From Salinicoccus roseus (lineage in GTDB: Bacteria > Bacillota > Bacilli > Staphylococcales > Salinicoccaceae): a stretch of 64,000 nucleotides of DNA. The stretch is from NCBI RefSeq assembly GCF_003814515.1, contig NZ_RKQJ01000001.1, positions 186,001-250,000 of the forward strand, read 5' to 3'. Of the stretch, positions 1 to 8,808 are shown in pieces; the stretch's first letter is position 1, and each line of letters starts with the position of its first letter. A model generated the notes under the pieces. It saw nothing but the letters and a program-made list of their open reading frames with translations, did no database searches and was not told the origin of the DNA. The translations under genes and the position numbers were made by a program.

Positions 1-182
1 ACAAAGGTTACGCCAAACGTGTAAAGCGTACTGGAACAGGTAAATTCAAACGCAACAGCGCGTTCACTTCCCACCTGTTCGCCAACAAATCCACTAAACA
101 GAAACGTCACCTGAGGAAAGCATCCCTAGTGGCTAAAGCTGACCAGAAGCGCATCAAAAAACTACTATCATACGTAAAATAA
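1..182 (+). CDS. rpmI: 50S ribosomal protein L35 (5' truncated by window edge)
   Basis: The reading frame enters at base 3 and gives about 59 residues ending in a TAA stop at 180-182. The sequence is strongly basic and contains the L35 signature of a [10 protein letters not shown] stretch followed by AFTSH and KRHLRK. L35 is a small structural protein of the large ribosomal subunit. It lies 24 bases upstream of rplT, which is the usual infC-rpmI-rplT order; infC would lie just outside the window. The start codon is not visible. Confidence 0.95.
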   Translation, partial: KGYAKRVKRTGTGKFKRNSAFTSHLFANKSTKQKRHLRKASLVAKADQKRIKKLLSYVK

Positions 183-206
183 TCGAACGATTAAGGAGGA
201 GCACAC

Positions 207-566
207 ATGGCACGTGTTAAGAATGGTTTGACGTCCCGTAAAAGACGTAAAAGAGTATTGAAGCAGGCAAAAGGATATTTCGGTGCGAAGCGCACTCTCT
301 ATAGAACAGCAAAACAGCAGGTTATCAAATCCGGTCAGTATGCATACCGTGACCGCCGTCAGACAAAACGCGAATTCCGCAAGCTTTGGATTGCGCGTAT
401 CAATGCGGCAGCCCGCCAGAATGGCATGAGCTACAGCCGTCTGATGAACGGCCTGAAGACTGCCGGCATCGACATCAACAGAAAAATGCTTTCAGAAATC
501 GCCATTTCTGATGAAAAGGCATTTGCTGAAATCGTCAGCCAGGCTAAAAATGCTCTGGAAAAATAA
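207..566 (+). CDS. rplT: 50S ribosomal protein L20
   Basis: The 119-residue product has the full length and features of L20: a very basic N-terminal helix (MARVKNG, then [18 protein letters not shown]) and the YAYRDRR and [12 protein letters not shown] motifs. L20 binds 23S rRNA early in 50S assembly. In Bacillus it also represses its own operon by binding the infC leader, which is outside this window. The start is an ATG preceded by AAGGAGGAG at about 8 bases. A strong terminator follows immediately, so this is the operon's last gene. Confidence 0.97.
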   Translation: MARVKNGLTSRKRRKRVLKQAKGYFGAKRTLYRTAKQQVIKSGQYAYRDRRQTKREFRKLWIARINAAARQNGMSYSRLMNGLKTAGIDINRKMLSEIAISDEKAFAEIVSQAKNALEK

Positions 567-574
567 GGATGAAT

Positions 575-612
575 AAAAAAGGAGCCACTCATAGAGGAGT
601 GGCTCCTTTTTT
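575..612 (+). terminator. Terminator after rplT
   Basis: The sequence AAGGAGCCACTC, a short loop, then GAGTGGCTCCTTTTTT forms a GC-rich hairpin followed by a T-run. The A-run on the other side makes it work in both directions, and it also serves the opposing gene that ends at 611. Confidence 0.9.
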
Positions 613-880
613 AGATATGTCCGGAGAGTTCCTCGAGCAGCGGCTCGGAGAATTCAAAATAACATTCCTTCTGCTCCTTGTTGTCCTCATCAGTCTCCTG
701 TTCCGGGACGATATCCAGCCGGATCAGTTTTTCCCCTTCATCAAAGAACGGGAGGGTCTGGTCGGCATATTCATCGGTAAGTCTGTTATAGAGGCCCACT
801 GCCTTGTCGTCTTCATAAGTGCTGCTCTTCACCAGCACTTCCTGACCGGATTCTTCCACTTTTGATATCGTAATATTCAT
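611..880 (-). CDS. Small acidic conserved hypothetical protein
   Basis: The product is 89 residues and rich in Glu and Asp. I see no membrane segment, signal peptide, cysteine or recognisable motif; it starts MNITISKVEESGQEVLV and reads as a soluble beta/alpha protein. I do not recognise the family. The ATG at 880 has AGGAGG ten bases upstream; an in-frame TTG at 883 would sit seven bases from the same site and cannot be excluded. It is transcribed against rplT and shares the bidirectional terminator with it. The divergent M42 peptidase gene begins about 150 bases away. Confidence 0.7.
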   Translation of the reverse strand: MNITISKVEESGQEVLVKSSTYEDDKAVGLYNRLTDEYADQTLPFFDEGEKLIRLDIVPEQETDEDNKEQKECYFEFSEPLLEELSGHI

Positions 881-1034
881 CAAGGTAACGCCTCCTAGAG
901 TGTTTCTATATTTCTATCTATATTGATGATATCAACTTATCTGAAATATGTGTATCAATATGGATTATATTACGGAAACTGAAATAGTTTATGGTAGAAT
1001 GGAATTATCTTAATAAAAGACAAGGAGATTGATT

Positions 1035-2108
1035 ATGGACAAGCAGCTTCAAATGATGAAAAGCCTTACGGATGCCCATGGCATTTCCGGTTTTGAGTAT
1101 GATGTGAAGAAAGTGATGCAGGGGTACCTCGAGCCCGTGAGTGATGAACTCGTACAGGATAACTTGGGCGGAATCTTCGGCAAGCGCAATGCCAAAGAAG
1201 GGTCGCGCACACTGCTCATCGGCGGCCATCTTGATGAGATCGGCTTCATGGTCACAAGGATTGATGACGAGGGATTCATCCGCTTCACGCCGATCGGCGG
1301 ATGGTGGAACCAGGTCATGCTTTCACAGAGGATGAACGTCGTGACCGGATCAGGTGTACTGACGGGTGTCATCGGCTCCAAGCCGCCCCACGTGCTCTCC
1401 CAGGAAGCGCGCAAGAAGCCTGTGGATATGAAGGACATGTTCATCGACATCGGTGTCGCTTCGAAAGAGGAGGCGGAAGAAGCGGGTGTGAAAGTTGGCG
1501 ACATGATCACGCCGCATTGCGACTTCACAGAAATGGCCAATAAGGATTATCTGCTGGCGAAGGCATGGGACAACAGGTTCGGCTGTGGTGTCGCGATTGA
1601 AGTGCTCGAATCACTGAAGGATGAAGATGTGAACATCAATGTCGTCAGTGGTGCGACAGTGCAGGAGGAAGTCGGTCTCCGCGGTGCGAAGGTCGCTGCG
1701 AACAAAGTGAAGCCGGACCTTGCGATTGCAGTGGATGTCGGCATCTCCTGGGATACGCCGGGTATGAGCGAAAAGGATGGCACTGGCAAGATGGGCGACG
1801 GCCCGCTCGTGCTTCTGCTTGACGGCTCCAATATCGGACATGTCGGCTTCAGAAGGCATGTCGAGCAGCTGGCCAAGGATAAGGATATTCCGGTACAGTG
1901 GTCTGCCATCACAGGCGGCGGCACCGATTCAGGTGCCTTCCACGTCTCCAACGAAGGGGTACCGTCCATCTCGATCGGTGTGCCGCTCAGATACATGCAC
2001 TCCAATGTTTCCATATTGAACCGCAATGACTACAACAATGCGGTGCGCCTCGTCACTGAAATCGTCAGGTCGCTCGACGACAGCAAGGTGGAAGAGATCA
2101 TTTGGTAG
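1035..2108 (+). CDS. M42 family glutamyl aminopeptidase / endoglucanase-like metallopeptidase
   Basis: The 357-residue protein matches the M42 family (FrvX/YsdC/PepA type), dinuclear-metal aminopeptidases that form large tetrahedral dodecamers in the cytoplasm. Visible family motifs are GGHLDEIGFMV (metal-binding His and Asp near residue 66), DNRFGCGV (bridging Asp), QEEVGLRGA (catalytic and metal Glu near residue 211), AVDVG and the C-terminal MHS. All expected metal ligands look present. The ATG at 1035 is chosen over an upstream TTG at 1029 because AAGGAG ends seven bases before it. A possible -10 element TAGAAT lies at 995-1000. The gene overlaps the next one by seven bases. In B. subtilis the homologue ysdC also lies between rplT and ysgA. 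Confidence 0.9.
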   Translation: MDKQLQMMKSLTDAHGISGFEYDVKKVMQGYLEPVSDELVQDNLGGIFGKRNAKEGSRTLLIGGHLDEIGFMVTRIDDEGFIRFTPIGGWWNQVMLSQRMNVVTGSGVLTGVIGSKPPHVLSQEARKKPVDMKDMFIDIGVASKEEAEEAGVKVGDMITPHCDFTEMANKDYLLAKAWDNRFGCGVAIEVLESLKDEDVNINVVSGATVQEEVGLRGAKVAANKVKPDLAIAVDVGISWDTPGMSEKDGTGKMGDGPLVLLLDGSNIGHVGFRRHVEQLAKDKDIPVQWSAITGGGTDSGAFHVSNEGVPSISIGVPLRYMHSNVSILNRNDYNNAVRLVTEIVRSLDDSKVEEIIW

Positions 2109-2848
2109 CACCGAAACATATTGCGTCAAAGGACAACAGGCGCATCAAAGATCTGAAGAAGCTTCAACAGAAGAAGTACCGCAGAAAGCAGGACCTCTTC
2201 CTGATCGAAGGTGCGCATCTGGTAGAAGAAGCACTCAATCACGGTCAAAAAGTGCAGACACTCATTGCGCTCGAAGACTATGACTACAGCCCCTACGCCG
2301 CAGCTGACATGGAAGTGATCACTGTCGCCCCGGGCGTGATGAAGCTCCTTTCTTCACTCGAGACGCCTCCCGGCATCATGGCTGCGGTCTCCTACAGGAA
2401 GCCGTCGTCAGAGGGCCGCCGTGTTCTGCTGCTTGACGGCATCCAGGACCCCGGTAATCTGGGGACGCTTCTGCGTACCGCAGATGCCTTCGGCTTCGAG
2501 CGGGTCATCCTGTCGCCGGATACCGTCGACGCCTTCAGTGATAAGGTGCTCCGGAGCGCACAGGGCAGTACCTTCCACATTGAAATTGCTGTGGCGGATG
2601 CCGTGCAGTCTGTCCGTGAATTCGACGGAACGGTGCTCGGGACTTCGCTTGAAGGCGCGTCTTCACTGGAACAGCTGGAACTTCCGGAGGGACCGCTCAT
2701 GATCGTCCTCGGCAATGAGGGCCGGGGCGTTTCGGAGGAAGTGCTCTCCAATGTGGATGTGCGGATGAAGATAGAAATGCCCGGCCAGAGCGAAAGTCTG
2801 AACGTCGCGATTGCCGGCGGCATCATCATGCACCATTTCAAAGCTTGA
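2102..2848 (+). CDS. TrmH/SpoU-family RNA 2'-O-methyltransferase (YsgA-like)
   Basis: The 248-residue protein has an N-terminal substrate-binding region (KKYRRKQDLFLIEGAHLVEEAL) followed by a SPOUT domain with trefoil-knot motifs LLDGIQDPGNLGTLLRTADAFG, VLGNEGRGVSEEV and ESLNVAIAGGIIMH. The Asn and Arg of motif 1 (NLGTLLRT), the Glu of motif 2 (NEGRG) and the motif 3 Ser-Leu-Asn are intact, so it should be an active SAM-dependent rRNA or tRNA methylase. The exact target nucleotide cannot be read from the sequence. The only reasonable start is TTG at 2102, overlapping the end of the peptidase gene, which implies translational coupling. It directly precedes pheS as in B. subtilis. Confidence 0.88.
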   Translation: MVAPKHIASKDNRRIKDLKKLQQKKYRRKQDLFLIEGAHLVEEALNHGQKVQTLIALEDYDYSPYAAADMEVITVAPGVMKLLSSLETPPGIMAAVSYRKPSSEGRRVLLLDGIQDPGNLGTLLRTADAFGFERVILSPDTVDAFSDKVLRSAQGSTFHIEIAVADAVQSVREFDGTVLGTSLEGASSLEQLELPEGPLMIVLGNEGRGVSEEVLSNVDVRMKIEMPGQSESLNVAIAGGIIMHHFKA

Positions 2849-2872
2849 TTTTTAATAACTTTGATTTATAAT
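2845..2872 (+). promoter_or_regulatory. Promoter of the pheST T-box transcript
   Basis: TTGATT at 2845-2850 and a perfect TATAAT at 2867-2872 are separated by 16 bases. The -35 overlaps the stop codon of the methyltransferase gene. The T-box leader starts just downstream. Confidence 0.7.
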
Positions 2873-2875
2873 AAT

Positions 2876-3110
2876 GCTATAGATGAATATCAAGCTTCAG
2901 ATGAAGCCGGACATAAATGGTCCAGGAATCCGAGACAGGGAGTGCAGCACATGGACTGGAATGCTGTGCACGGATGGGACCAGGGTTCACCTGGCAGATG
3001 GAGCAGTGGGATAATCCCTTATCTTTCCAGAAGTGTCTGTATTTGTTATGCAGAAAATCAGGTGGTACCGCGGAAACTCCGTCCTTTGATACAAGGATGG
3101 AGTTTTTTAT
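2876..3110 (+). promoter_or_regulatory. T-box riboswitch (Phe) controlling pheST
   Basis: The T-box core AGGTGGTACCGCG is at 3060-3072, followed by the terminator hairpin AACTCCGTCC / GGATGGAGTTTTTT at about 3074-3108. Stem I can be traced: GGTCC...ATCCG at about 2919-2935 pairs with CGGAT.GGACC at about 2970-2982, and below it the 3' strand carries TTC at 2986-2988 followed by A. TTC is the expected Phe specifier codon. Uncharged tRNA-Phe should pair with the specifier and the T-box and favour the antiterminator. The specifier assignment is by hand-folding. Confidence 0.93.
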
Positions 3111-3132
3111 TTATATTGGAGGAGTGGAGAAG

Positions 3133-4200
3133 ATGGATACAGCAGGAATCTTGGAAGTCAGGCAGTCGTTCGATGACGCGATATCGGACGTCGATAATCT
3201 GAATGCACTACAGCAGTTGAAGGTGGAATACCTCGGCAAGAAGGGCAAGGTCACTGGTCTCATGAAGGAGATGAAGAACCTCTCCAACGAGGAGCGCCCG
3301 GAATACGGTGCGAAAGTGAATGAAGTCCGCACACATATTACGGAAGCGATCGAGCGACGGGGTGAAGTGCTGGAAGAAGCGGCACTTGAAGAGAAGCTTC
3401 GGGAGGAGACGATCGATGTCACCCTGCCGGGCCGTACATTCAGTCTCGGAAGCCCGCATCCGCTCAGCCGGACGATCGAGGACATCGAAGACTTCTTCCT
3501 CGGGCTCGGCTATGAGATAGCGGAAGGCTATGAGGTTGAGACCGACTACTATAACTTCGAGGCGCTCAATCTGCCGAAATCCCACCCTGCACGGGATATG
3601 CAGGATACGTTCTACATCTCCGAGGAGACGCTGCTCCGCACACATACTTCGCCGGTACAGGCTCGGACAATGGAGGCGCAGGAAGGCCGGGGGCCGGTCA
3701 AGATCATCTGCCCGGGCAAGGTCTACAGGCGGGACAGCGATGATGCCACCCACAGTCACCAATTCACGCAGATCGAAGGGCTGGTCGTGGATCGGAACAT
3801 CCGTATGAGTGACCTTAAGGGTACGCTCGAGCTATTTGCCAAGGAGATATTCGGTGCAGAACGCGAAATCAGGCTGCGCCCAAGCTATTTCCCGTTCACG
3901 GAACCAAGTGTGGAAGTGGACATCTCCTGCTTCAAGTGCAAAGGGGCAGGCTGCAACGTCTGCAAGGGCACTGGATGGATAGAGATCCTCGGCGCTGGCA
4001 TGGTCCATCCGAACGTGCTGGAAATGGCCGGTTTCGATCCGGATGAATATTCCGGCTTCGCATTCGGCATGGGGCCCGACAGGATTGCGATGCTGAAGTA
4101 CGGCATCGAAGACATCAGACATTTCTACACGAATGACTTAAGGTTTATCAATCAGTTCAAAGCGACAGAAGATGGTGGTGCGACAAATGAAAGTATCTAA
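3133..4200 (+). CDS. pheS: Phenylalanyl-tRNA synthetase alpha subunit
   Basis: The 355-residue product is the catalytic alpha subunit of the alpha2-beta2 PheRS. Visible are the N-terminal coiled-coil arm (to about residue 90), class II motif 2 ([19 protein letters not shown]), the [11 protein letters not shown] stretch and motif 3 ([18 protein letters not shown]). The ATG at 3133 is used because GGAGGAG ends eight bases upstream. An open frame does extend upstream to 2917, but it runs through the T-box leader and is not coding. The 3' end overlaps pheT by 14 bases, so the two subunits are translationally coupled. Confidence 0.96.
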   Translation: MDTAGILEVRQSFDDAISDVDNLNALQQLKVEYLGKKGKVTGLMKEMKNLSNEERPEYGAKVNEVRTHITEAIERRGEVLEEAALEEKLREETIDVTLPGRTFSLGSPHPLSRTIEDIEDFFLGLGYEIAEGYEVETDYYNFEALNLPKSHPARDMQDTFYISEETLLRTHTSPVQARTMEAQEGRGPVKIICPGKVYRRDSDDATHSHQFTQIEGLVVDRNIRMSDLKGTLELFAKEIFGAEREIRLRPSYFPFTEPSVEVDISCFKCKGAGCNVCKGTGWIEILGAGMVHPNVLEMAGFDPDEYSGFAFGMGPDRIAMLKYGIEDIRHFYTNDLRFINQFKATEDGGATNESI

Positions 4201-6592
4201 AGAGTGGTTGAATGAATGGATCCAGATAGATGTGCCGATTGATGAATTGGCCGAAAAGATCACGCGCGGGGGCATCGAGGTTGATGATGTCATCGACTAC
4301 ACAGCCGAGGTGAAGCATCTCGTCGTCGGTTATGTAGAGCGCGTCGAACAGCATCCGGAAGCGGACCGGCTGAAGATATGCCAGGTCGATACGGGCGGGG
4401 AAACAAACCAGATCATCTGCGGTGCCCCGAATGTCGAGGCGGATTCCTATGTGGTCGTCTGCAAAGTGGGCGGACGCCTGCCGGGCGGCATCAAGATCAA
4501 ACGTGCAAAGCTCCGCGGGGAGGTTTCGGAAGGCATGATCTGCTCCCTTGAGGAATTGGGCATTCCGGAAGACTATGTCCCACAGGAGTACCAGAACGGC
4601 ATCTTCATGTTCCCGGAAGAGAAGACGGCCGGCAGCAATGCGCTCGAAGCTCTGCTGCTCGATGACCAGGTCATGGAATTCGATCTGACACCAAACCGGA
4701 AGGATGCCCTCAGCATGGCGGGGGCGGCCTATGAGGTGCGCGCACTGTTCGGCGGCGAAGTGGTTCTGCCTGAACATGAAGTGACTGAAAAGAATACGGC
4801 TGAAGACGGCGCGCTCGAAATCAGGAATGAGGATGCGGCCGCTGTACCATACTATGGTGCACGTGTCGTCGAGAACGTGAAGATCGCGCCGGCACCGGCA
4901 TGGATGCAGCTGCGCCTCATCAAGGCCGGCATCCGTCCGATCAACAACGTCGTCGATATCTCGAACTATGTGCTGCTTGAATTCGGACAGCCCCTCCACA
5001 TGTTTGACCGCGACCATATCGGATCGGACCAGATTGTGACGCGCTATGCCGAAGAAGACGAAAAGATGACGACGCTTGATGGGAAGGAACGGCATCTTGA
5101 AAGCCAGGACATCGTCATCACCAACGGCACGGAACCGATCGCGCTCGCTGGCGTGATGGGCGGAGCGTTCTCGGAAGTGACGGATGAAACGACGAATGTC
5201 GTAATCGAATCCGCCGTATTCAACCCTGTCTCCATACGCAGGACGAGCAGCCGTCTGAACTTGCGGAGCGAAGCTTCCACACGGTTTGAAAAGGGCGTCT
5301 CCCACGAATTCGTGCTCAAGGCGCTGGACCGTGCAGCACTGCTGCTTGAGCAGTATGCAGGCGGCACCGTCTCGACGCCTGTGATCTCCGACGGGGCGCT
5401 TGAACTTGAAGATACGTCGATAGATATCTCAGAGCATTTCATCAATGCCCATCTCGGCATGAGCCTCACGACTGAAGAGATCCAGGAAAGTCTGTCGAAA
5501 CTCGGTCTGAAGGCAACAGCGAAGGGGGAAGGGCTCGAAGTGTCCATTCCATCCCGGAGGGATGACCTGAAGATCAAAGAGGACATCACTGAAGAGGTGG
5601 CACGCATCTACGGCTACGACGCCCTGCCGTCCTCCCTGCCTGAGTACACGAAGATCACACCCGGCAGACTGACGGATGAACAGACTAAGGTCCGCATCAT
5701 CCGCCACCAGCTCGAATCACTGGGGCTGTCGCAGTCGATCAACTATGCACTGACGAGCCGGGAGAAGGCAGCCCAGTTCAGCGGCCCGGAAGATGCGCTT
5801 GAACTTCTCATGCCGATGAGCGAGGACCACGCGGTGCTCAGGAAGAGCATGATCCCTCATCTGGTGGACAACGTCGTCTACAACAAGAACCGTCAGCAGA
5901 AGAATGTCCAGCTCTATGAGATCGGCAAGATCTTCGTTTCCAACGGCACGACGGTGCTCCCGGATGAAGAGGAGATGCTGGCCGGAATCCTGACAGGGGA
6001 TATGAACCGGACGGACTGGCTCGGAACGAAAGTCCCTGCAGATTTCTATGCAGCCAAAGGCATCGTGGAGAGCATCCTTGAAAAACTGGGCCTTGAAGGC
6101 AATGTCCGCTATGAGCAGGTCGCAAGGTTCGATGAACTGCATCCGGGCAGGTCGGCGGATGTCCTGCTGGACAATGAAACGATCGGCTTCATCGGTGAAC
6201 TGCACCCCAAATATGCAAGGGAGAACGATCTTGAGCGGACAGCGGTCTTCGAAGTGAATCTGGATCGTCTGCTTGCCGTCAAACAGGGCAACGTCGTCTA
6301 TGAACAGCTGTCCAGATATCCATCCATCACACGTGACATCGCCCTGGTCGTCGACGCATCCGTCGCGGCGGATACACTTGTCCGGACCATTGAGGCGGCG
6401 GCGCGGAAATATCTTGTGGATGTCTATGTGTTCGATGTCTATGAAGGTGAAAATATGGAAGCGGGCAGGAAGTCCGTGGCACTCCGCCTCACCTACCTAA
6501 ATAAGGAGAATACACTGACGGACGAGGAAATAGAAAAACTGCATACACCTGTTCTGGAAGCACTTGAAGAGAGCGGTGCACAGATCAGATAG
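4187..6592 (+). CDS. pheT: Phenylalanyl-tRNA synthetase beta subunit
   Basis: The 801-residue product is close to the usual length of PheT. It starts [14 protein letters not shown], has a tRNA-binding OB-fold (EMAP-like, about residues 39-150), the B3/B4 editing region, the B5 domain ([16 protein letters not shown]-type region near residue 410), a catalytically silent class II-like core, and the C-terminal ferredoxin-fold anticodon-binding domain ([13 protein letters not shown] onward). The ATG at 4187 lies inside the last codons of pheS. A strong hairpin follows the stop. Confidence 0.96.
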   Translation: MKVSKEWLNEWIQIDVPIDELAEKITRGGIEVDDVIDYTAEVKHLVVGYVERVEQHPEADRLKICQVDTGGETNQIICGAPNVEADSYVVVCKVGGRLPGGIKIKRAKLRGEVSEGMICSLEELGIPEDYVPQEYQNGIFMFPEEKTAGSNALEALLLDDQVMEFDLTPNRKDALSMAGAAYEVRALFGGEVVLPEHEVTEKNTAEDGALEIRNEDAAAVPYYGARVVENVKIAPAPAWMQLRLIKAGIRPINNVVDISNYVLLEFGQPLHMFDRDHIGSDQIVTRYAEEDEKMTTLDGKERHLESQDIVITNGTEPIALAGVMGGAFSEVTDETTNVVIESAVFNPVSIRRTSSRLNLRSEASTRFEKGVSHEFVLKALDRAALLLEQYAGGTVSTPVISDGALELEDTSIDISEHFINAHLGMSLTTEEIQESLSKLGLKATAKGEGLEVSIPSRRDDLKIKEDITEEVARIYGYDALPSSLPEYTKITPGRLTDEQTKVRIIRHQLESLGLSQSINYALTSREKAAQFSGPEDALELLMPMSEDHAVLRKSMIPHLVDNVVYNKNRQQKNVQLYEIGKIFVSNGTTVLPDEEEMLAGILTGDMNRTDWLGTKVPADFYAAKGIVESILEKLGLEGNVRYEQVARFDELHPGRSADVLLDNETIGFIGELHPKYARENDLERTAVFEVNLDRLLAVKQGNVVYEQLSRYPSITRDIALVVDASVAADTLVRTIEAAARKYLVDVYVFDVYEGENMEAGRKSVALRLTYLNKENTLTDEEIEKLHTPVLEALEESGAQIR

Positions 6593-6594
6593 AA

Positions 6595-6630
6595 AAAAGG
6601 ACGATCACATAAAGATGTGATCGTCCTTTT
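6595..6630. terminator. Bidirectional terminator between pheT and luxS
   Basis: AAAAGGACGATCACAT, a four-base loop AAAG, and ATGTGATCGTCCTTTT form a perfect 16-bp stem. It lies between the convergent pheT and luxS genes and has an A-run and a T-run on the two sides. Confidence 0.92.
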
Positions 6631-6640
6631 CATGTCTGTT

Positions 6641-7105
6641 CTATTTGGCGAATACGACATCCCAGCCGTCTTTTTTGGCGAGCATATTCCGGGCAATCTC
6701 CTTGGCGCCTTCCAGGCTGTGGCTCGCTGCCCAGCCGCACTGCACTTCATTGCATGCAGGGACTTCATCTGCTTCGAGCACATCATCGAGTGTCTTTTCC
6801 ACCACTTCCCGGATATGGTCGAAGTCATCATCGTTCAGCACGGCAAGGTAGAAGCCGGTCTGGCAGCCCATCGGGCTCAGATCGACGACCTTGTCATGAT
6901 GGTTCCTGATGTTTTCTGCCATCAGGTGCTCGAGTGAGTGCAGCCCCGGCATTTCCATATGCTCCTTGTTCGGCTGGCAGAACCTTATGTCGTATTTGTA
7001 GATGACGTCCCCATGCTCACCTTCACTCTTTCCGGCGAGGCGGATGTAGGGCGCATCGACTTTCGTATGGTCGAGGTTGAAGCTTTCGACATTCATTTTC
7101 GGCAT
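6641..7105 (-). CDS. luxS: S-ribosylhomocysteine lyase
   Basis: LuxS splits S-ribosylhomocysteine into homocysteine and DPD, the precursor of autoinducer-2, in the activated methyl cycle. The 154-residue length is typical. The metal ligands His56, His60 (HSLEH) and Cys123 (NEVQCGW) are present, as is the catalytic Cys81 (MGCQTGFY). The start is an ATG with AAAGGAG seven bases upstream. It stands alone between pheT and rnhC, a spot where B. subtilis and S. aureus have no luxS as far as I recall, so a local insertion or relocation is likely. Confidence 0.95.
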   Translation of the reverse strand: MPKMNVESFNLDHTKVDAPYIRLAGKSEGEHGDVIYKYDIRFCQPNKEHMEMPGLHSLEHLMAENIRNHHDKVVDLSPMGCQTGFYLAVLNDDDFDHIREVVEKTLDDVLEADEVPACNEVQCGWAASHSLEGAKEIARNMLAKKDGWDVVFAK

Positions 7106-7178
7106 TTTAAAGACTCCTTTAACTGATTGATTATTCCCATAATAAAGGAAAAGCCATTGATTCTCAAATGTATCGGAT

Positions 7179-7865
7179 CTACATGGAGCCTTTCTTCCTG
7201 AGCAGGTCCATCACCTTCTGCCTCGATTTGAAATGCTTCTTCGTCATATTATCGAGGTAGTCCATGCCATGACGGTCTGCGATCTTTGCTGCAAATGCAT
7301 CCGTCTTTCCGCTGGCGCCCCGCGGCACCGTGGTTTTCAGATTGCGGTTCAGATTTTCCATCTGCTCCAGATATTTGCTCCGTGCAAGTATGCTGGCACA
7401 GGCGACGGCGATCGATTTCGACTCGGCCTTCGTCTCCTGATGGATCAGTTCCGGCCTGAACGGATCGGGGACATATTTCCTGTAGGCATTCTCCGTCGTG
7501 AACTGGTCGATGACGATTGCCTGGACATCCTGCTGCGCCCCGTCATCAAGCTTTTCATATACATTGCGGATGCAGTGGTCGTGCAGGACCGCCTTCAGCT
7601 TGACGATGTTCCATCCTGCATCGATCTTTTCATTGTAGGATGGATTGTCGAGTATGACGAGTGAGTAGGGGATGATATGGATGATGTCACGGGCCAGTTT
7701 ATCGACCGTCCCGTTCGAGAGGTTTTTGGAGTCCTTCACCCCAAGTTCCTTCAGGAGGGCCACTTTATCCGCGGGGACGTGGGCCGCACATACCGTCATC
7801 GGGCCGAAGTAGTCGCCGACACCGGCCTCGTCACTGCCTATAGTATTCAGTTGATCATAGTTCAT
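7179..7865 (-). CDS. rnhC: Ribonuclease HIII lacking the N-terminal domain
   Basis: The 228-residue product cleaves RNA in RNA/DNA hybrids. The catalytic domain starts at once with [14 protein letters not shown], which is the HIII rather than the HII signature; [14 protein letters not shown] and [15 protein letters not shown] follow, so the acidic active-site residues are present. Usual RNase HIII proteins are about 300-315 residues with an N-terminal TBP-like substrate-binding domain of about 80 residues; that domain is absent here. The start is well supported: AAAGGAACGG stands just upstream of the ATG, and only about 120 bases separate it from divergent zapA, too little to encode the missing domain. 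No frameshift explanation is visible. Confidence 0.9.
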   Translation of the reverse strand: MNYDQLNTIGSDEAGVGDYFGPMTVCAAHVPADKVALLKELGVKDSKNLSNGTVDKLARDIIHIIPYSLVILDNPSYNEKIDAGWNIVKLKAVLHDHCIRNVYEKLDDGAQQDVQAIVIDQFTTENAYRKYVPDPFRPELIHQETKAESKSIAVACASILARSKYLEQMENLNRNLKTTVPRGASGKTDAFAAKIADRHGMDYLDNMTKKHFKSRQKVMDLLRKKGSM

Positions 7866-7903
7866 ATTTACCCGTTCCTTTATGTTTTTTCGTATGCATA
7901 TAC

Positions 7904-7932
7904 TTGTATAACCACTGGTGGATAAGTATAAT
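7904..7932 (+). promoter_or_regulatory. Promoter for the zapA-cvpA-polX-mutS2 run
   Basis: TTGTAT at 7904-7909 and TATAAT at 7927-7932 are 17 bases apart, about 50 bases before the zapA start. It sits in the divergent rnhC/zapA gap. Confidence 0.65.
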
Positions 7933-7984
7933 AAATTAATGATAACATAAAGAGCTGAAACTTTTGATAGGGAGGCAATGTCAG

Positions 7985-8242
7985 ATGGCAGAATACAGAA
8001 ACCGCATTGCTGTCGAAATAAATGATCAGCAGTATACGCTGGTCGGCGAAGATGATCCGGAACACATCCGTTATGTGGCCAGACTCGTCGATGAAAAGAT
8101 CAAGGAGATCGGTATGAAGAGTGCAGGGCTTGATACCACCAGGAAAGCAGTGCTTACGGCAGTGAATGTCATGGATGAATACGTGAAGCTGGTTGAAAAG
8201 CATGAGGCATTATTGAAAGAAATGGACCAGCAGGGTAATTGA
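7985..8242 (+). CDS. zapA: Cell division protein ZapA
   Basis: The 85-residue product is the length of Gram-positive ZapA, a small protein that bundles FtsZ filaments at the Z-ring. It has the ZapA head region (NRIAVEINDQQYTLVGEDDPEHIRYVARLVDEKI) and a C-terminal helix with coiled-coil character ending KHEALLKEMDQQ. The ATG at 7985 has GGGAGG nine bases upstream. The next gene, a CvpA-family membrane protein, starts four bases after the stop, the same order as in Bacillus. Confidence 0.9.
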   Translation: MAEYRNRIAVEINDQQYTLVGEDDPEHIRYVARLVDEKIKEIGMKSAGLDTTRKAVLTAVNVMDEYVKLVEKHEALLKEMDQQGN

Positions 8243-8246
8243 TGCC

Positions 8247-8780
8247 ATGACACTACTTCTACTGATACTGCTTGTCATTGGGATGGTCATCGGCTACCGG
8301 AGGGGCGTCATTCTGCAGTCCCTTCATCTGATCGGTACGATTTCGGCCATCATCATTGCTGCCATGAACTACGAAAAGCTCGCCTCTCGCTTCGATATGG
8401 TGATGCCCTATCCGTCAACTGCAGAGACACTTACGAATCCGCTGCTCCCTGAAGTGGATAATGCAGAACTCGCCTTCTACAGGATGGTCGCGTTCTTCAT
8501 GATATTCGTGGTGGCGAAGATTGTGATACAACTGATCGTCAGCGCATTCGACTACCTGCAGCAGATCAACGCGTTCGGCACCGTCGGTGATGTCCTTGGC
8601 ACGATACTCGGCGTCATAGAGATGATGTATATACTGGTTGTCCTTCTGATGATGGCAGCCGTAATACCGCTCGAAGGTGTGCAGACGATGATGGAGAATT
8701 CCGGATTGGCACAGTTCCTCATGGAGAACACCTTCATCATTTCTGATAAATTCATAGAATGGTTACAAACTGAGTCATAG
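8247..8780 (+). CDS. CvpA-family membrane protein
   Basis: The 177-residue product carries four hydrophobic segments (about residues 1-14, 25-40, 70-100 and 115-145) and the N-terminal pattern of CvpA proteins, a short helix followed by GYRRGVILQSLHLIG. The E. coli member is needed for colicin V export, but in Firmicutes the role is unsettled. It lies tightly between zapA and polX, as yshB does in B. subtilis. It should sit in the cytoplasmic membrane. Confidence 0.82.
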   Translation: MTLLLLILLVIGMVIGYRRGVILQSLHLIGTISAIIIAAMNYEKLASRFDMVMPYPSTAETLTNPLLPEVDNAELAFYRMVAFFMIFVVAKIVIQLIVSAFDYLQQINAFGTVGDVLGTILGVIEMMYILVVLLMMAAVIPLEGVQTMMENSGLAQFLMENTFIISDKFIEWLQTES

Positions 8781-8808
8781 CGATATGGCTCTTTTTTTGG
8801 AGGACAAT

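Noticed and set aside
2917-3132. Open frame extending pheS upstream by 72 codons
   Set aside because: It runs through the T-box leader, whose specifier, T-box core and terminator are clear; the family start and a good ribosome-binding site are at 3133.
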